Source of the DNA: Zea mays
Taxonomy: Eukaryota; Streptophyta; Magnoliopsida; Poales; Poaceae
Assembly: GCF_902167145.1 (NCBI RefSeq)
Contig: NC_050101.1
Location: 116,093,789 to 116,157,788 of the forward strand
Length of the DNA stretch: 64,000 bases
Reading direction: 5' to 3'
Shown here: piece by piece, positions 36,505 to 46,538 of the stretch
Position numbering within the stretch: position 1 is the stretch's first letter
Layout: every line of letters starts with the position of its first letter
Translations under genes and position numbers: made by a program
Notes under the pieces: generated by a model
The model's database searches: none
Seen by the model: only the letters and a program-made list of their open reading frames with translations
Told to the model about the DNA's origin: nothing

Positions 36505-36507
36505 ACG
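36505..36507. repeat. Right target-site duplication of element B (ACG)
   Basis: Matches 12688-12690. Sequence beyond (GGGAGGTTTCGAAA) continues element A. Confidence 0.9.
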
Positions 36508-37281
36508 GGGAGGTTTCGAAAACCTGCAAATAAAAGTATCAGCACGATGGCTGACTTCCACACATAATTCAACGGCACGATGGTCGGCAATCACATATAT
36601 ATTCAATCTATGAAACATCAATACATTAATATAAACATGTGTTTGTTCAAATGAAACCATGGTAAATAATATTGTTTATTAATTAATACCAGTTAATTCT
36701 CAACAAATGACAAAAACAGTTAATTCTCAACAAATGAAACCATGAAAAATTTATACCTTGAGACGGTGGCGCGGGGAGGAGACGGCGGCGCGGGGAGGCG
36801 GCGGCGCGATGAGCGGGCGGGCACGGCGGGCGGGGCGGGCACGGCCGCGGCGAGGGGCGCTCGCGGCGGCACGCGGCGAGCGGGCGGGCGTGGGGAGGGG
36901 TCGGTGCGGGGAGGCGGCGGCGCGGGGAAGGGGCCGGCGTGGGGAGGCGCGGGGAGGGGCGGGGAGGCGCGGCGGCGGGCGGACGACGCGACGTAACAGA
37001 GAGAGTGAGAGGAGAGAAAGAAGAACGCGCGACCAGTTTATTTTCTTTTTTTGCCGAGTGCCCGTGATCTGGGACTCGACAAAGATTCTTTTACTATTCT
37101 TTACCGAGTGTCAACCAGCTGGCACTCGGCCAAGGATACTTTGTCGAGTGTCATTTTTGGACACTCGGCAAATTACATTTTTATTTTTTTATTTTCCCAA
37201 CCAGAATTTTTGTGGTGTGTTCCTACACTATATAGACCTACATGTACCATTTTGAGACAATTAGAAAAGTGTTTTCTATAG
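36508..37281 (-). other. Element A resumes: leader/intron, GC-rich first-exon region, internal subterminal array, palindrome edge
   Basis: 36508-36760 is the reverse complement of the leader/intron DNA at about 29740-30020 in B (for example CTGCAAATAAAAGTATCAGC and ATTCAACGGCACGATGG). 36765-37000 is the GC-rich block. 37051-37170 is the internal CACTCGGCAAAG array. 37175-37281 is the outer edge of the AT-rich palindrome, stopped by gypsy element G. No intact gene. Confidence 0.8.
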
Positions 37282-38848
37282 TGTCGGCGTTTCGGGACAG
37301 GGGGGTCCCTAAGCCGACGAGTGAGTGTGCTGCGTGCCCCAGCCCAGATGGGTCGAGCGCGTGGGCGAGCGCGGAGGGGGGAGAGGCGAGGCGGCCGGAG
37401 CCGAGCGTGAGAGAGGTGGAAGTCCCGCGGCCTTCGTGTTCGTCCCGCGCCCAGGTCGGGTGCGCTTGCAGTAGGGAGGTTACAAGCGTCCACGCGGGTG
37501 AGGGAAGCGAGCGGCCCCAAGAGAGCGCCTGTCCCGTCCTCGGTCCCGCGCGGCCAACCTTCTCTGAGAAGGCCCTGGTCCTTCCTTTTATAGTCGTAAG
37601 GAGAGGATCCAGGTGTACAATGGGGATGTAGCAGAGTGCTACGTGTCTAGCGGAGGGAGAGCTAGCGCCCTAGGTACATGCCAATGTGGCAGCCGGAGAG
37701 ATCTGGGCATCCTGCTGGCGTGATGTCGTGGCTGTCGGAGGTGCGGCGGAGCCTGATGGAGGGACAGCTGTTGGAGCGGTCGAGTCCCTGCTGACGTTGT
37801 CCTGCTTCCGTAAGAGAGCTGGGGGCCGCCGTCGTCATAGAGCTTGTGGAGCGCCATCACTGCCCCTCTGGCGGAGCTGACCGGACGAGACGTCGGTCTT
37901 GTTCTCCGTGACCCGAGTCGATTCGGGGTAGGATGATGATGGCGTCTCCTGTTGACGTGGCGGTCTGTGCTCTAGGCAGGGCGACGTGGGGTTTCCTCCG
38001 AAGCCGAGGTTGAGTCTGCCTTCTGTTGCCGTGGCCGAGCCCGAGCCAAGGGGTCGGGCGAGGCGGAAGTCGTTCGGCCGAGGCCAGGGCGGAGTCCGAG
38101 CCCTGGGGTCGGGCGAGGCGGAGTTTCGTCGTCTTCCGGGTCTTAGCCCGAGTCCGAGCCCTGGGGTCAGGCGGAGCGGAGTTCGCCGTCTTCCGGGTCT
38201 TAGCCCGAGTCCGAGCCCTGGGGTCGGGCGGAGCGGAGTTCGCCGTCTTCCGGGTCTTAGCCCGAGTCCGAGCCCTGGGGTCGGGCGGAGCGGAGTTCGC
38301 CGTCTTCCGGGTCTTAGCCCGAGTCCGAGCCCTGGGGTCGGGCGGAGCGGAGTTCGCCGTGGCGCCTTTGGCAAGGCCTGATTGCCTGTCAGACTCACTC
38401 TGTCGAGTGGCACTGCAGTCGGAGTGGCGCAGGCGGCGCTGTCCTTCTGTCAGACTGGCCAGTGGAGCGGTGGAGTGACGGCGGTCACCTCGGCTCTGCC
38501 GGGGGCGCGTGTCAGGATAGAGGTGTCAGGCCACCTTTGCGTTAAATGCCCCTGCAATTTGGTCAGTCGGTGTGGTGATTTAGTCAAGGTTGCTTCTGAG
38601 CGAAGCCAAGGCCTTGGGCGAGCCGGTGATGTGTCCGCCATAAAAAGGGGGCCTCGGGCGAGACGGAAGTCTCTCGAGGTCGGCTGCCTTCGGCCGAGGC
38701 TAGGCTCGGGTGAAGCGTGATCGAGTCACTTGTGTGGACTGATCCCTGACTTAATCGTGCCCATCAGGCCTTTGCAGCTTTATGCTGATGGGGGTTACCA
38801 GCTGAGAATTAGGCGTCTTGAGGGTACCCCTAATTATGGTCCCCGACA
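37282..38848 (-). repeat. 3' LTR of element G, with 57-bp internal repeats
   Basis: 1567 bp. A 57-bp unit containing CGCCGTCTTCCGGGTCTTAG and CCGAGCCCTGGGGTCGGGCG is tandemly repeated, with starts at about 38123, 38181, 38238, 38295 and 38352. The minus-strand TATA box CTATAAAA is at 37586-37593. Confidence 0.93.
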
Positions 38849-38861
38849 GTAGCCCCCGAGC
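38849..38861 (-). promoter_or_regulatory. Polypurine tract of element G
   Basis: Minus-strand GCTCGGGGGCTAC abuts the 3' LTR TGTCGGGGACC. It is the likely plus-strand primer. The same tract is at 62392-62404 in element F. Confidence 0.75.
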
Positions 38862-39587
38862 CTCGAAGGGAGTGTTAGCACTCGCTTGGAGGCTTTTGTC
38901 GCACTTTTTTGCAAGGGGACCAGCCTTTCTCGGTTGCATTTCGTTCCGGTGGGTGCGCGCGAGCGCACCCGCCGGGTGTAGCCCCCGAGGCCTCGGAGGA
39001 GTGGTTACACTCCTTCGAGGTCTTAATACTTCGCTTTACGCTTCGGCTGGTCTGGTCGTTCCCTCATGCGAACTGGCCGTATCCCGGGTGCACGGTCGGG
39101 GCCCAAGCTCTCGGGCTGGTATGTTGACGCTGTCAACGATTTGGCCGGAGCCGGTTTTTGCGAGAGCAGCCCCCGAGCCTCTGCACAGGGCGAGAGGACG
39201 ATCAGGGACAGACTCGGCTTTTTACATACGCCCCTACGTCGCCTTTCCGCAAGGAGGAGGGGGGAGTGCGCCATGTTACCCTCGATGGGCACCGAACATG
39301 GTGTCTCCGGTGAGCTGCAAGCGGGTAATCCGAGTGGACGTCCGTGCCCCGTTCGTTGGGGGTCGGCTAGGGGCCCAGAGGCACGCCCAAAAGTACCTGC
39401 GGGTGATTTGCCAGACCCGGTCCCCTGGCGACGGGGTCCGAGGGCTCGATGCCTCCCTCCGATGGGATTCCGTTACAAGATCGTTCCCGCTGGTCTCGGA
39501 AATGTCCTAGGGTACCTCGGGAGCGCAGCCCGAGCCTCGGTTATGTATCGAACGTACCCCTGGTCATCCCTCGCTCGGTGTCTGAGG

Positions 39588-39800
39588 CGACTGTGAACCC
39601 TTCGGGGGCCAGCCTTCGAACCCCTGATCAGTAGTGGGCGCGGAGCCCGAGTAGCCTGAGGCGGCCATGGAGCCCTTCGGGGGGCTGGCCTTCGAACCCC
39701 TGACCAGTAGTGGGTGTCGGGCCCACGCGATCTGAGGCGGCTGTTGAACCCTCGGGGGGCCAGCCTTCGAACCCCTGATCAGTAATGGGGGGCTCGGAGC
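39588..39800. repeat. Tandem repeat of 75-77 bp in the 3' region of element G
   Basis: Three units marked by CCTTCGAACCCCTGA at about 39613, 39689 and 39764, each with TGAGGCGG and GTAGTGGG. The same three-unit array occurs in element F (about 63156, 63233, 63310). Confidence 0.8.
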
Positions 39801-40637
39801 CCGGTTCCTTCGCGGAGAAGGATCCCTTTCGGGGTATCCCCCTTCCCCGGTCCCTGTTGCAAGAGATAGAGAAAGAGGAAAACGGAAAAGGATACGAAAT
39901 CGGACGACGTGGCGTACCTTTTCTGACGCGGTTATTACGGCGAAGGTGAAGCGTCGCGCGCTCCTCCTGCCAGAAGCGCCGCGTGTCCCGCCGCGGAGTT
40001 AATGCGACGGGGCGAGTGGTTGGCGGGGCGGCCGTTGCGCGCATGCGATCTGTTCGAGGAACGGGTCACGGGTGCACCGTCTTCACGCCGTGAGAGGAGG
40101 CTCTCTTGCTGTCTCAGGATGGGACGTGAGCCTGGCTGACGACGTGACCGCTGCGCCCGCCCGCCTGCCACCGCTATTACTGCCGGCCCGCTTTCGGTCG
40201 CTTTGACCGACGCGCCAGTCTGGCGCTGTTGGGTCGCCTCGAGTCGTGGTATAGGCTTCGCAACCGAAGAGGCGCGACGGTGGCACAAGTGGCGGTGCGG
40301 TTGCTTGCATGCAGCAACTGGCGCGCCGGTTGTTCGACGCGTGGGCCTGGGTTCCAAGCTGGCGTGTCAGAAGTCGGAGAAGCGCGTCCATCTGGCGCGG
40401 TTGCATGCCGCCTGCATGGCTGCTCGCCCCTTCTGCCCGTTGGTCTGGGCGAAAATGGGGGGTCGCCTATAACCGCTGGACGGTCGTGCGCACCATGCGC
40501 GGCGGTTTGGCTTCTTCTGCCCTGAGCCGGCTTGCATGACATGCGGGACCCAGCCCCCGAGTCGCAGGGGAGGGCCTTGGAGCGTGTTGGAGAAGACTCG
40601 GCCCGCGGCGCCTGGGGGCGCACGTAGGGGGAGTCGC

Positions 40638-40647
40638 CTTTAAAAGG
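40638..40647 (+). promoter_or_regulatory. Candidate TATA box of the antisense gene in element G
   Basis: CTTTAAAAGG lies on the strand opposite gag-pol, about 30 bp before a GGGGGGCTCC stretch and about 36 bp before ATG at 40674. Confidence 0.4.
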
Positions 40648-40673
40648 AGGGGGGCTCCTTTCGTAAGGCAACC

Positions 40674-41299
40674 ATGTCTTCTTCCTCCTTTAAGCGTCGG
40701 GTCTTCCCGTCTTCCAAGCCCCCGGATGGGGGATATCCGCCGCCTTTCCGCCTCCTCGTTGGAGGAACGCAACTCCATGGGAGTCGCCGGGATGAAAGTG
40801 GTAATTCGAACTATTAGGACAAATTTAATATTTTAAAATAGATATGTATAAAATTTGATATTGATCTTTTTTTATGTTATCAAGCACATTAGTACAAATA
40901 CGAATAAAATATTACATAAATTGTTTTATGAATTATTTGCTCCCTACAACACAAAAGGTTGAAAAAATTACCGAATTCATTTCCGAATCCATACCGAAGT
41001 TTATATCTATTATTTAAAAAAATATATGATGAATTTGAGGTTTACCTTTTATGAATCTTTAGAAGCTGAATGTTAAAAACAAGAATACAAATTTGTATTA
41101 TAGATTCTATATCCTATTTATTCGCAATCAAAGAAAAACGACTAAAAAACTGATTACCGAATAAATACCGTTTCCGACCGTTTTCATCCCTAGGAGTCGG
41201 TACCTCTCAGCCATCGTTCGGCTTCAAGGATTTTCATCAGCCGGCCCGGCCGTACCCCCATGCCGACGATCACCCAGGAAGGTGACCGCCGGTTTCTAG
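40674..41299 (+). pseudogene. Short antisense ORF of element G, interrupted by a Ds-like element
   Basis: The ORF runs opposite to gag-pol. ATG at 40674 opens MSSSSFKRRVFPSS, and the current reading frame stops at 40815-40817 inside the Ds-like insertion. Disregarding the insertion and one target duplication, the frame would continue to TAG at 41297-41299, about 70 residues in all. I do not recognise the product. The position, between pol and the 3' LTR, on the opposite strand and behind a TATA box, matches antisense ORFs described in Tat-lineage gypsy elements. Element F has a longer, family-like ORF in the same place. Coding status is uncertain. Confidence 0.4.
40788..41192 (+). mobile_element. 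Ac/Ds-like non-autonomous hAT element, 405 bp
   Basis: The left end CGGGATGAAA and the right end ACCGTTTTCATCCCTA match Ac/Ds termini (CAGGGATGAAA and TTTCATCCCTA). The right subterminal CCGACCGTTTTCATCCCTA is characteristic of the Ac 3' end. Flanks GGAGTCGC (40780-40787) and GGAGTCGG (41193-41200) agree at 7 of 8 positions, as expected for an 8-bp hAT duplication with one mutation. The inside is AT-rich and non-coding, in contrast to the surrounding GC-rich element G. Confidence 0.85.
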
Positions 41300-43304
41300 G
41301 TGGGGAAGAGCAAGCCAGGCTGCGATCTTGGTCCCACCCTCAGCTTCAAGGATGTTCATCATCCCCGCTGGGGCGGGAGCCATGCTGAGCCGGCGCTCTA
41401 CCTTCCGCGCGGGTCCGCGGGTCGCCCCTTCCCACGGCGTTTGGGGGTGGAGGCGCTCGCTGGCCCTGCGGACGGCGCGGACTTCGATAACGAGGGGCTG
41501 AACGACGGCGGGCGTCGTCACCTCCAGCGTGTCGGAGTCGTCGGCCGGGCTTCCGGCGGCCCCTCCTGCCGGAGGGTGGCCGCCGCATCGTGTGCATAGG
41601 AGGACCACCCAGGATTCCGCGCGCCGTTAGGGCGGCGTTCGTGTTCTGGGGTGGTCCTGCTTTTGCACTGGGACGGCGCCCTTGCGCAGTGGCCGGCGCC
41701 CCCACTCGTCCGGGAGGATTTGAGTGGGGATCTGCCGGGGGGCTGGTGTCCCCTGCCATCGGCGCCGGTGCGGAGGCGGCTCGAGAAGTCCTCGTCACCG
41801 ACGGGATCACTGCCACCGCCCGCGCCCTGGGCCACCGCGTCGGCGTGCTTGTCCTCGCCCCTCGAGCGTCGGCGGGGGCGGGGGCAAGATCGCAGCAGCG
41901 CCGACCCACTGTTGCCGTAGTCAGGACGGGCGGCGGCGAGCCGGCCATCGGTCTTCTGTGGCTCCGCAGGCCTTCCCCATGGAGTGGGGTCGTTCGTACC
42001 TGCGGAGGGGGGAACCGGAGTTCCGTTGGTAGTGGCATCTCGTACGCCAGTGAGTTCGTTCATTGTGGCTGTCGAGGCCTGAACGTGTATGTAATTTCGG
42101 CACGGAGCCGTGTTTTTTTCTCATTTTTGAGCACTAAGTCTCGCCTGTTTGATTATCTGAACCGCTTTACCAAGCACGAGTTGCCCCGTGTCAAGGTGAC
42201 GGGTGAGGTATCCGTATCCCGGAGGCGTAGGAATCCCTCGGCCCGTTCGGCCTTGTTACGTGAGGCTCCTCTAGCTTAGTTGAAGGGACCCCTCGGCCGC
42301 CCTTTGGTGGATCGAGGCCGGGGGTAGCGATATCAGTATGAACAGAGGCGGAGTTGGCTCGAGAGTGGGGAACCTGGTTGGCCGGAGCCTAGCCGTGTCG
42401 CCCATCAGCGGAGCCGACGCCCAAGTCGGTCAGTCGAGGCCTCGGATCGGGCTAGCGCCCTTGGAAGCCGGTTGGCCGAGGCCCCAGGGGTAACCGGTTG
42501 AGCCGCCTGCTCGGGCCGGATTCCCGGAGGAGCCCCTGGACCTCGGCGCCGCCCGAGGCTGGGTCGGGCTTTGCTGTAGACGTCGTCGATGCCGAGGGTG
42601 CTATGGCTCCCTTCGGCGTGAAGACCCGAGCCTGCAGGATCAGATCATCTTGTAGCGTGCGCTTTCTGCGGCCGCCGAGGCCAGAAGAACACGCCCTCGC
42701 CGCGCTTGCGAAGCTGCGTCTTTTTTCCTCCTGCTTCGAGCATCTGGACTCTGTCGGTAACAGGGATGTTTGTGTGAGCGAGAGTTGCTTTTCGCGGAAG
42801 GGACGAGTGAGGTATCCGTATCCCAGAGGCATGGGAATCCCTCGGCTCGGTCGGCCTTGCCGCTTACGCGTACTTTCACCCGTCCATGAGGCCCTGTCCC
42901 CGACTTAGTCGAGAAAGCTTGAAGGACTGCTTCGGCAGGAAAGCTTCCGAACGTGATGACTCGTTCGGTCCACGGAGTCGCTTTACCCGAGCGCAAGTTA
43001 CTTATCGCAGAAAGGGACGAGTGAGGTATCCGTATCCCGGAGGCGTAGGAGTCCCTCGGCTCGGTCAGCCTTGGCTGCTTACGTGTACCTCGTCGTTTCC
43101 AGGATCCGCTTTCCGAAGTAGTCAAGAAGCACGAAAGAAATCCTGCTAAAAAGAGATCCTTTTTCGAGGAAAAATTCGACGCAGAGGGGGTCTCCCCCCT
43201 TTTAGCCCCCGAGGGAGGGTCGGGCTTTGCCGAGGCTAGGCCGACCCTTCCTTGACAACTAAACTTTGCGTAGGTGCGAGGTATATGAACAACTTGAAAA
43301 CATC
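41300..43304. other. Non-coding 3' region of element G with dispersed repeats
   Basis: GC-rich DNA with overlapping ORFs on both strands, none convincing. A phrase starting GTGAGGTATCCGTATCCC followed by GGAGGCGTAGG and CCCTCGGC recurs at about 42202, 42805 and 43020; the last two lie about 215 bp apart. Confidence 0.5.
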
Positions 43305-45410
43305 TTAAGGGTAGAAGCGACGTAGCTGTTTGATGTTCCAAGCGTTGCCGTAGATCTCGCCTTGATTGTTGGCCAGCTTGTATGTTCCGGGCTTCAGAAC
43401 TTTGGTGATGACGAATGGCCCTTCCCAGGGGGGCGTGAGCTTGTGCCTCCCTCGGGCATCTTGTCGCAGCCGAAGCACCAGGTCGCCCACCTGGAGTTCT
43501 CGGGACCGGACCCCTCGGGCGTGGTAGCGTCGCAGGGACTGTTGGTACCGCGCCGAGTGTAGCAAAGCCCTGTCCCGAGCTTCTTCCAGCTGGTCCAGCG
43601 ATTCCTCTCGGCTAGCTTGGTTGCCTTGTTCGGTGTAGGCCCTCGCCCTCGGGGAGCCGTATTCCAGGTCAGTGGGCAAGATAGCTTCAGCCCCGTAGAC
43701 CAGGAAAAACGGCGTGAAGCCCGTGGCACGACTCGGCGTCGTCCTTAGGCTCCAGACCACCGAGGGGAGTTCCTTCATCCATCGCCTGCCGAACTTGTTG
43801 AGGTCGTTGTAGATCCGAGGCTTGAGCCCCTGTAGAATCATGCCGTTGGCACGCTCTACTTGCCCATTCGACATGGGATGAGCCACGGCGGCCCAGTCCA
43901 CCCGGATATGGTGATCCTCGCAAAAATCCAAGAATTTTTTGCCGGTGAACTGGGTTCCATTGTCGGTGATGATGGAGTTCGGGACCCCGAAGCGATGGAT
44001 GATGTTGGTGAAGAATGCCACCGCCTGCTCGGACCTGATGCTGTTCAGAGGTCGGACCTCGATCCACTTGGAGAATTTGTCGATGGCGACCAGCAGGTGC
44101 GTGTAGCCCCCGGGCGCCTTCTGCAAGGGGCCGACGAGGTCCAGACCCCATACAGCGAAGGGCCAGGTGATGGGTATTGTCTGCAGAGCCTGAGCGGGTA
44201 GGTGTGTCCGCTTCGCATAGAATTGGCACCCTTCGCAGGTGCGGACAATTCTAGTGGCGTCAGCCACCGCCGTTGGCCAGTAGAAGCCTTGCCGGAAGGC
44301 ATTTCCAACAAGGGCTCGGGGTGCTGCGTGGTGGCCGCAAGCCCCCGAGTGTACTTCTTCGTCGCCCAGCAAGACGAATGACTTGGCGCGTCGCGCTACC
44401 CGCCGAGCCTCGACTTGGTCGAGGGGTAGCTCTCCTCGACGGAGATATTGCAGGTACGGGGATCGCCAATCCTGGTCTGGCGTGGCCCCGCTCTGCCCTT
44501 CCTCGACGTTCAATGCCCCGCCCTCGGGGGCCGAGGGTGCCTCGGGCCGGGCCGAGGGTGGCTCGGGCTGAACCGAGGGTCCCTCGGGCTGAGCCGAGGG
44601 TACCTCGGGCTGAGCCGAGGGTACCTCGGGCTGAGCCGAGGGTACCTCGGGCTCGGGCGCGTCGTCGAGCTTGACGGAGGGTTGATGCAGATCCCGGGAG
44701 AAGACGTCCGGGGGGACTGTCGTTGGCCCCGAGGCTATCTTCGCCAGCTCGTCTGCGGTTTCGTTGTAGCGCCGAGCGATGTGGTTGAGCTCGAGCCCGA
44801 AGAACTTGTCTTCCAGGCGCCGAACCTCGTCGCAGTAGGCCTCCATCTTCGGGTCGCGGCAGTGGGAGTTCTTCATGACTTGGTCGATGACGAGCTGCGA
44901 ATCACCACGAGCGTCGAGGCGTCTGACCCCTAGCTCGATGGCGATCCGCAACCCGTTGACCAGAGCTTCGTACTTGGCCACATTGTTGGACGCCGGGAAG
45001 TGGAGGCGCAGCACGTAGCGCAAGTGCTTTCCGAGGGGCGAGATGAAGAGCAGGCCCGCACCGGCCCCCGTCTTCATCAGCGACCCGTCGAAGAACATGG
45101 TCCAGAGCTCCGGTTGGATCGGAGTCGTTGGTAGTTGGGTGTCGACCCATTCGGCCACGAAATCCGCCAACACTTGGGACTTGATGGCCTTCCGAGGGGC
45201 GAACGAGATCGTTTCGCCCATGATCTCCACCGCCCACTTTGCGATCCTGCCCGAGGCCTCCCGGCACTGGATGATCTCCCCCAGGGGGAAGGATGACACC
45301 ACAGTTACCGGATGGGACTCGAAGTAGTGTCGCAGCTTCCGCCTTGTCAGGATCACGGCATACAGCAGCTTTTGAACTTGTGGGTAGCGGATCTTAGTCT
45401 CGGACAGCAC
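43305..45410 (-). CDS. Gypsy Pol, RNase H and integrase part, element G
   Basis: In the same frame as the upstream RT, from which it is separated by a single TAG at 45435-45437. The first Met is at 45410, after VYFISEV. It holds an RNase H domain of archaeal/dual type (FFDGSLMKTGAGAG, AKYEALVNGL, RGDSQLVIDQV, NETADELAKIA). A proline/glutamate linker carries seven-residue repeats PSAQPEV (about 44530-44660). The integrase has a zinc part HSGACGHH to TCEGCQF and a catalytic core LDLVG, TDNGTQF and NGQVERANG (D, D, E). The C-terminal part has VGDLVLR and PPWEGPFVI, a GPY/F-like module, and ends RFYP at 43305. Confidence 0.9.
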   Translation of the reverse strand: MLSETKIRYPQVQKLLYAVILTRRKLRHYFESHPVTVVSSFPLGEIIQCREASGRIAKWAVEIMGETISFAPRKAIKSQVLADFVAEWVDTQLPTTPIQPELWTMFFDGSLMKTGAGAGLLFISPLGKHLRYVLRLHFPASNNVAKYEALVNGLRIAIELGVRRLDARGDSQLVIDQVMKNSHCRDPKMEAYCDEVRRLEDKFFGLELNHIARRYNETADELAKIASGPTTVPPDVFSRDLHQPSVKLDDAPEPEVPSAQPEVPSAQPEVPSAQPEGPSVQPEPPSARPEAPSAPEGGALNVEEGQSGATPDQDWRSPYLQYLRRGELPLDQVEARRVARRAKSFVLLGDEEVHSGACGHHAAPRALVGNAFRQGFYWPTAVADATRIVRTCEGCQFYAKRTHLPAQALQTIPITWPFAVWGLDLVGPLQKAPGGYTHLLVAIDKFSKWIEVRPLNSIRSEQAVAFFTNIIHRFGVPNSIITDNGTQFTGKKFLDFCEDHHIRVDWAAVAHPMSNGQVERANGMILQGLKPRIYNDLNKFGRRWMKELPSVVWSLRTTPSRATGFTPFFLVYGAEAILPTDLEYGSPRARAYTEQGNQASREESLDQLEEARDRALLHSARYQQSLRRYHARGVRSRELQVGDLVLRLRQDARGRHKLTPPWEGPFVITKVLKPGTYKLANNQGEIYGNAWNIKQLRRFYP
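44530..44660 (-). repeat. In-frame 21-bp tandem repeats in the Pol linker of element G
   Basis: Units such as GAGGTACCCTCGGCTCAGCCC (coding strand, one base over one unit) repeat with small variations. They encode PEVPSAQ, PEGPSVQ, PEPPSAR and PEAPSAP between RNase H and integrase. Confidence 0.85.
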
Positions 45411-45434
45411 TTCGCTGATGAAGTAGACCGGCCT

Positions 45435-46532
45435 CTAAACGGGCAATGTATGCCCTTCCTCCTGCCTTTCGACCACAATCGCGGCGCTAACCACCTGAGT
45501 GGTCGCGGCGACGTAGACCAAGAGGGCTTCTCCGTCCGCCGGCGGCACCAAGACTGGCGCCTTTGTAAGGAGCGCCTTCAGGTTGCCGAGGGCTTCCTCG
45601 GCCTCAGGGGTCCAAGCGAAGCATTCGGCCTTCCTTAAGAGGCGGTACAGAGGCAGACCTCTTTCGCCGAGGCGTGAGATGAAGCGGCTCAGGGCCGCGA
45701 GGCATCCCATGACCCTCTGTACCCCTTTTAAGTCCTTGATGGGTCCCATGCTGGTGATGGCCGCGATCTTCTCCAGGTTGGCTTCGATGCCTCGCTCGGA
45801 GACGATGAACCCTAGGAGCATGCCTCGGGGCACCCCGAAGACACACTTCTCAGGATTAAGCTTGACTCCTCTCGCCTTGAGACACCGGAATGTCACATCA
45901 AGGTCGGAGAGGAGGTCGGGAGCCTTCCGTGTCTTGACTACGATGTCATCGACGTAGGCCTCGACTGTGCGACCGATGTGTTGGCCGAACACATGGTTCA
46001 TGCACCGCTGGTACGTCGCGCCTGCATTCCTCAAGCCGAACGGCATGGTGACATAGCAGTACATGCCGAACGGCATGATGAAAGAAGTCGCGAGCTGGTC
46101 GGACTCTTTCATCCGGATCTGGTGATACCCCGAGTAGGCATCGAGGAAGGACAGGGTTTCGCACCCAGCAGTGGAATCCACGATTTGGTCGATGCGAGGC
46201 AGAGGGTAGGGAACCTTCGGACATGCTTTGTTGAGACCAGTGTAGTCTACACACATCCGCCATTTCCCCCCTTTCTTCCTCACAAGCACAGGGTTGGCAA
46301 GCCATTCAGGATGGAATACCTCTTTGATGAACCCTGCCGCCATTAGCTTGTGGATCTCTTCGCCAATCGCTCTGCGCTTCTCCTCGTCGAATCGGCGCAG
46401 AGGCTGCCTGACGGGTCGGGCTCCGGCCCGAATATCCAGCGAGTGCTCGGCGACATCCCTCGGTATGCCGGGCATGTCCGAGGGACTCCACGCAAAGACG
46501 TCGGCGTTTGCGCGGAGAAAGTCGACGAGCAA
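45435..46532 (-). CDS. Gypsy reverse transcriptase part of Pol, element G (bounded by two TAG codons)
   Basis: Reverse transcriptase fingers and palm: RRFDEEKRRAIGEEIHKLMA, FIKEVFHPEWLANPVLVRKK, then WRMCVDYTGLNKACP, YPLPRIDQIVDS, FLDAYSGYHQIRM, PFGLRNAGATYQR and the catalytic YVDDIVVKTR. The connection starts at LEKCVFGV-like and RVMGCLAALSRF. It is in the same frame as gag-protease upstream and RNase H downstream. TAG at 46539-46541 and TAG at 45435-45437 are the only breaks. The latter stands where a Gln (CAG) before RPVYFISEV is expected. Confidence 0.92.
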   Translation of the reverse strand: MLVDFLRANADVFAWSPSDMPGIPRDVAEHSLDIRAGARPVRQPLRRFDEEKRRAIGEEIHKLMAAGFIKEVFHPEWLANPVLVRKKGGKWRMCVDYTGLNKACPKVPYPLPRIDQIVDSTAGCETLSFLDAYSGYHQIRMKESDQLATSFIMPFGMYCYVTMPFGLRNAGATYQRCMNHVFGQHIGRTVEAYVDDIVVKTRKAPDLLSDLDVTFRCLKARGVKLNPEKCVFGVPRGMLLGFIVSERGIEANLEKIAAITSMGPIKDLKGVQRVMGCLAALSRFISRLGERGLPLYRLLRKAECFAWTPEAEEALGNLKALLTKAPVLVPPADGEALLVYVAATTQVVSAAIVVERQEEGHTLPV

Positions 46533-46538
46533 TGCTTC

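Noticed and set aside
37835..38413. ORF with 19-residue repeats (TPLRPTPGLGLGLRPGRRR) in the G LTR
   Set aside because: Translation of the 57-bp LTR repeat (57 is a multiple of 3, so the frame stays open). The paired LTR gives the same, and it is promoter-region DNA.
39588..40044. Possible tRNA or structural RNA because of GTTCGA-like phrases
   Set aside because: The CCTTCGAACCCCTGA phrase recurs as a 75-77 bp tandem repeat, and no cloverleaf can be drawn.
41346..42279. Overlapping 181-230 codon ORFs on both strands in G
   Set aside because: GC-rich composition gives long frames on both strands. None shows a recognisable motif, though part of an antisense gene cannot be fully excluded.
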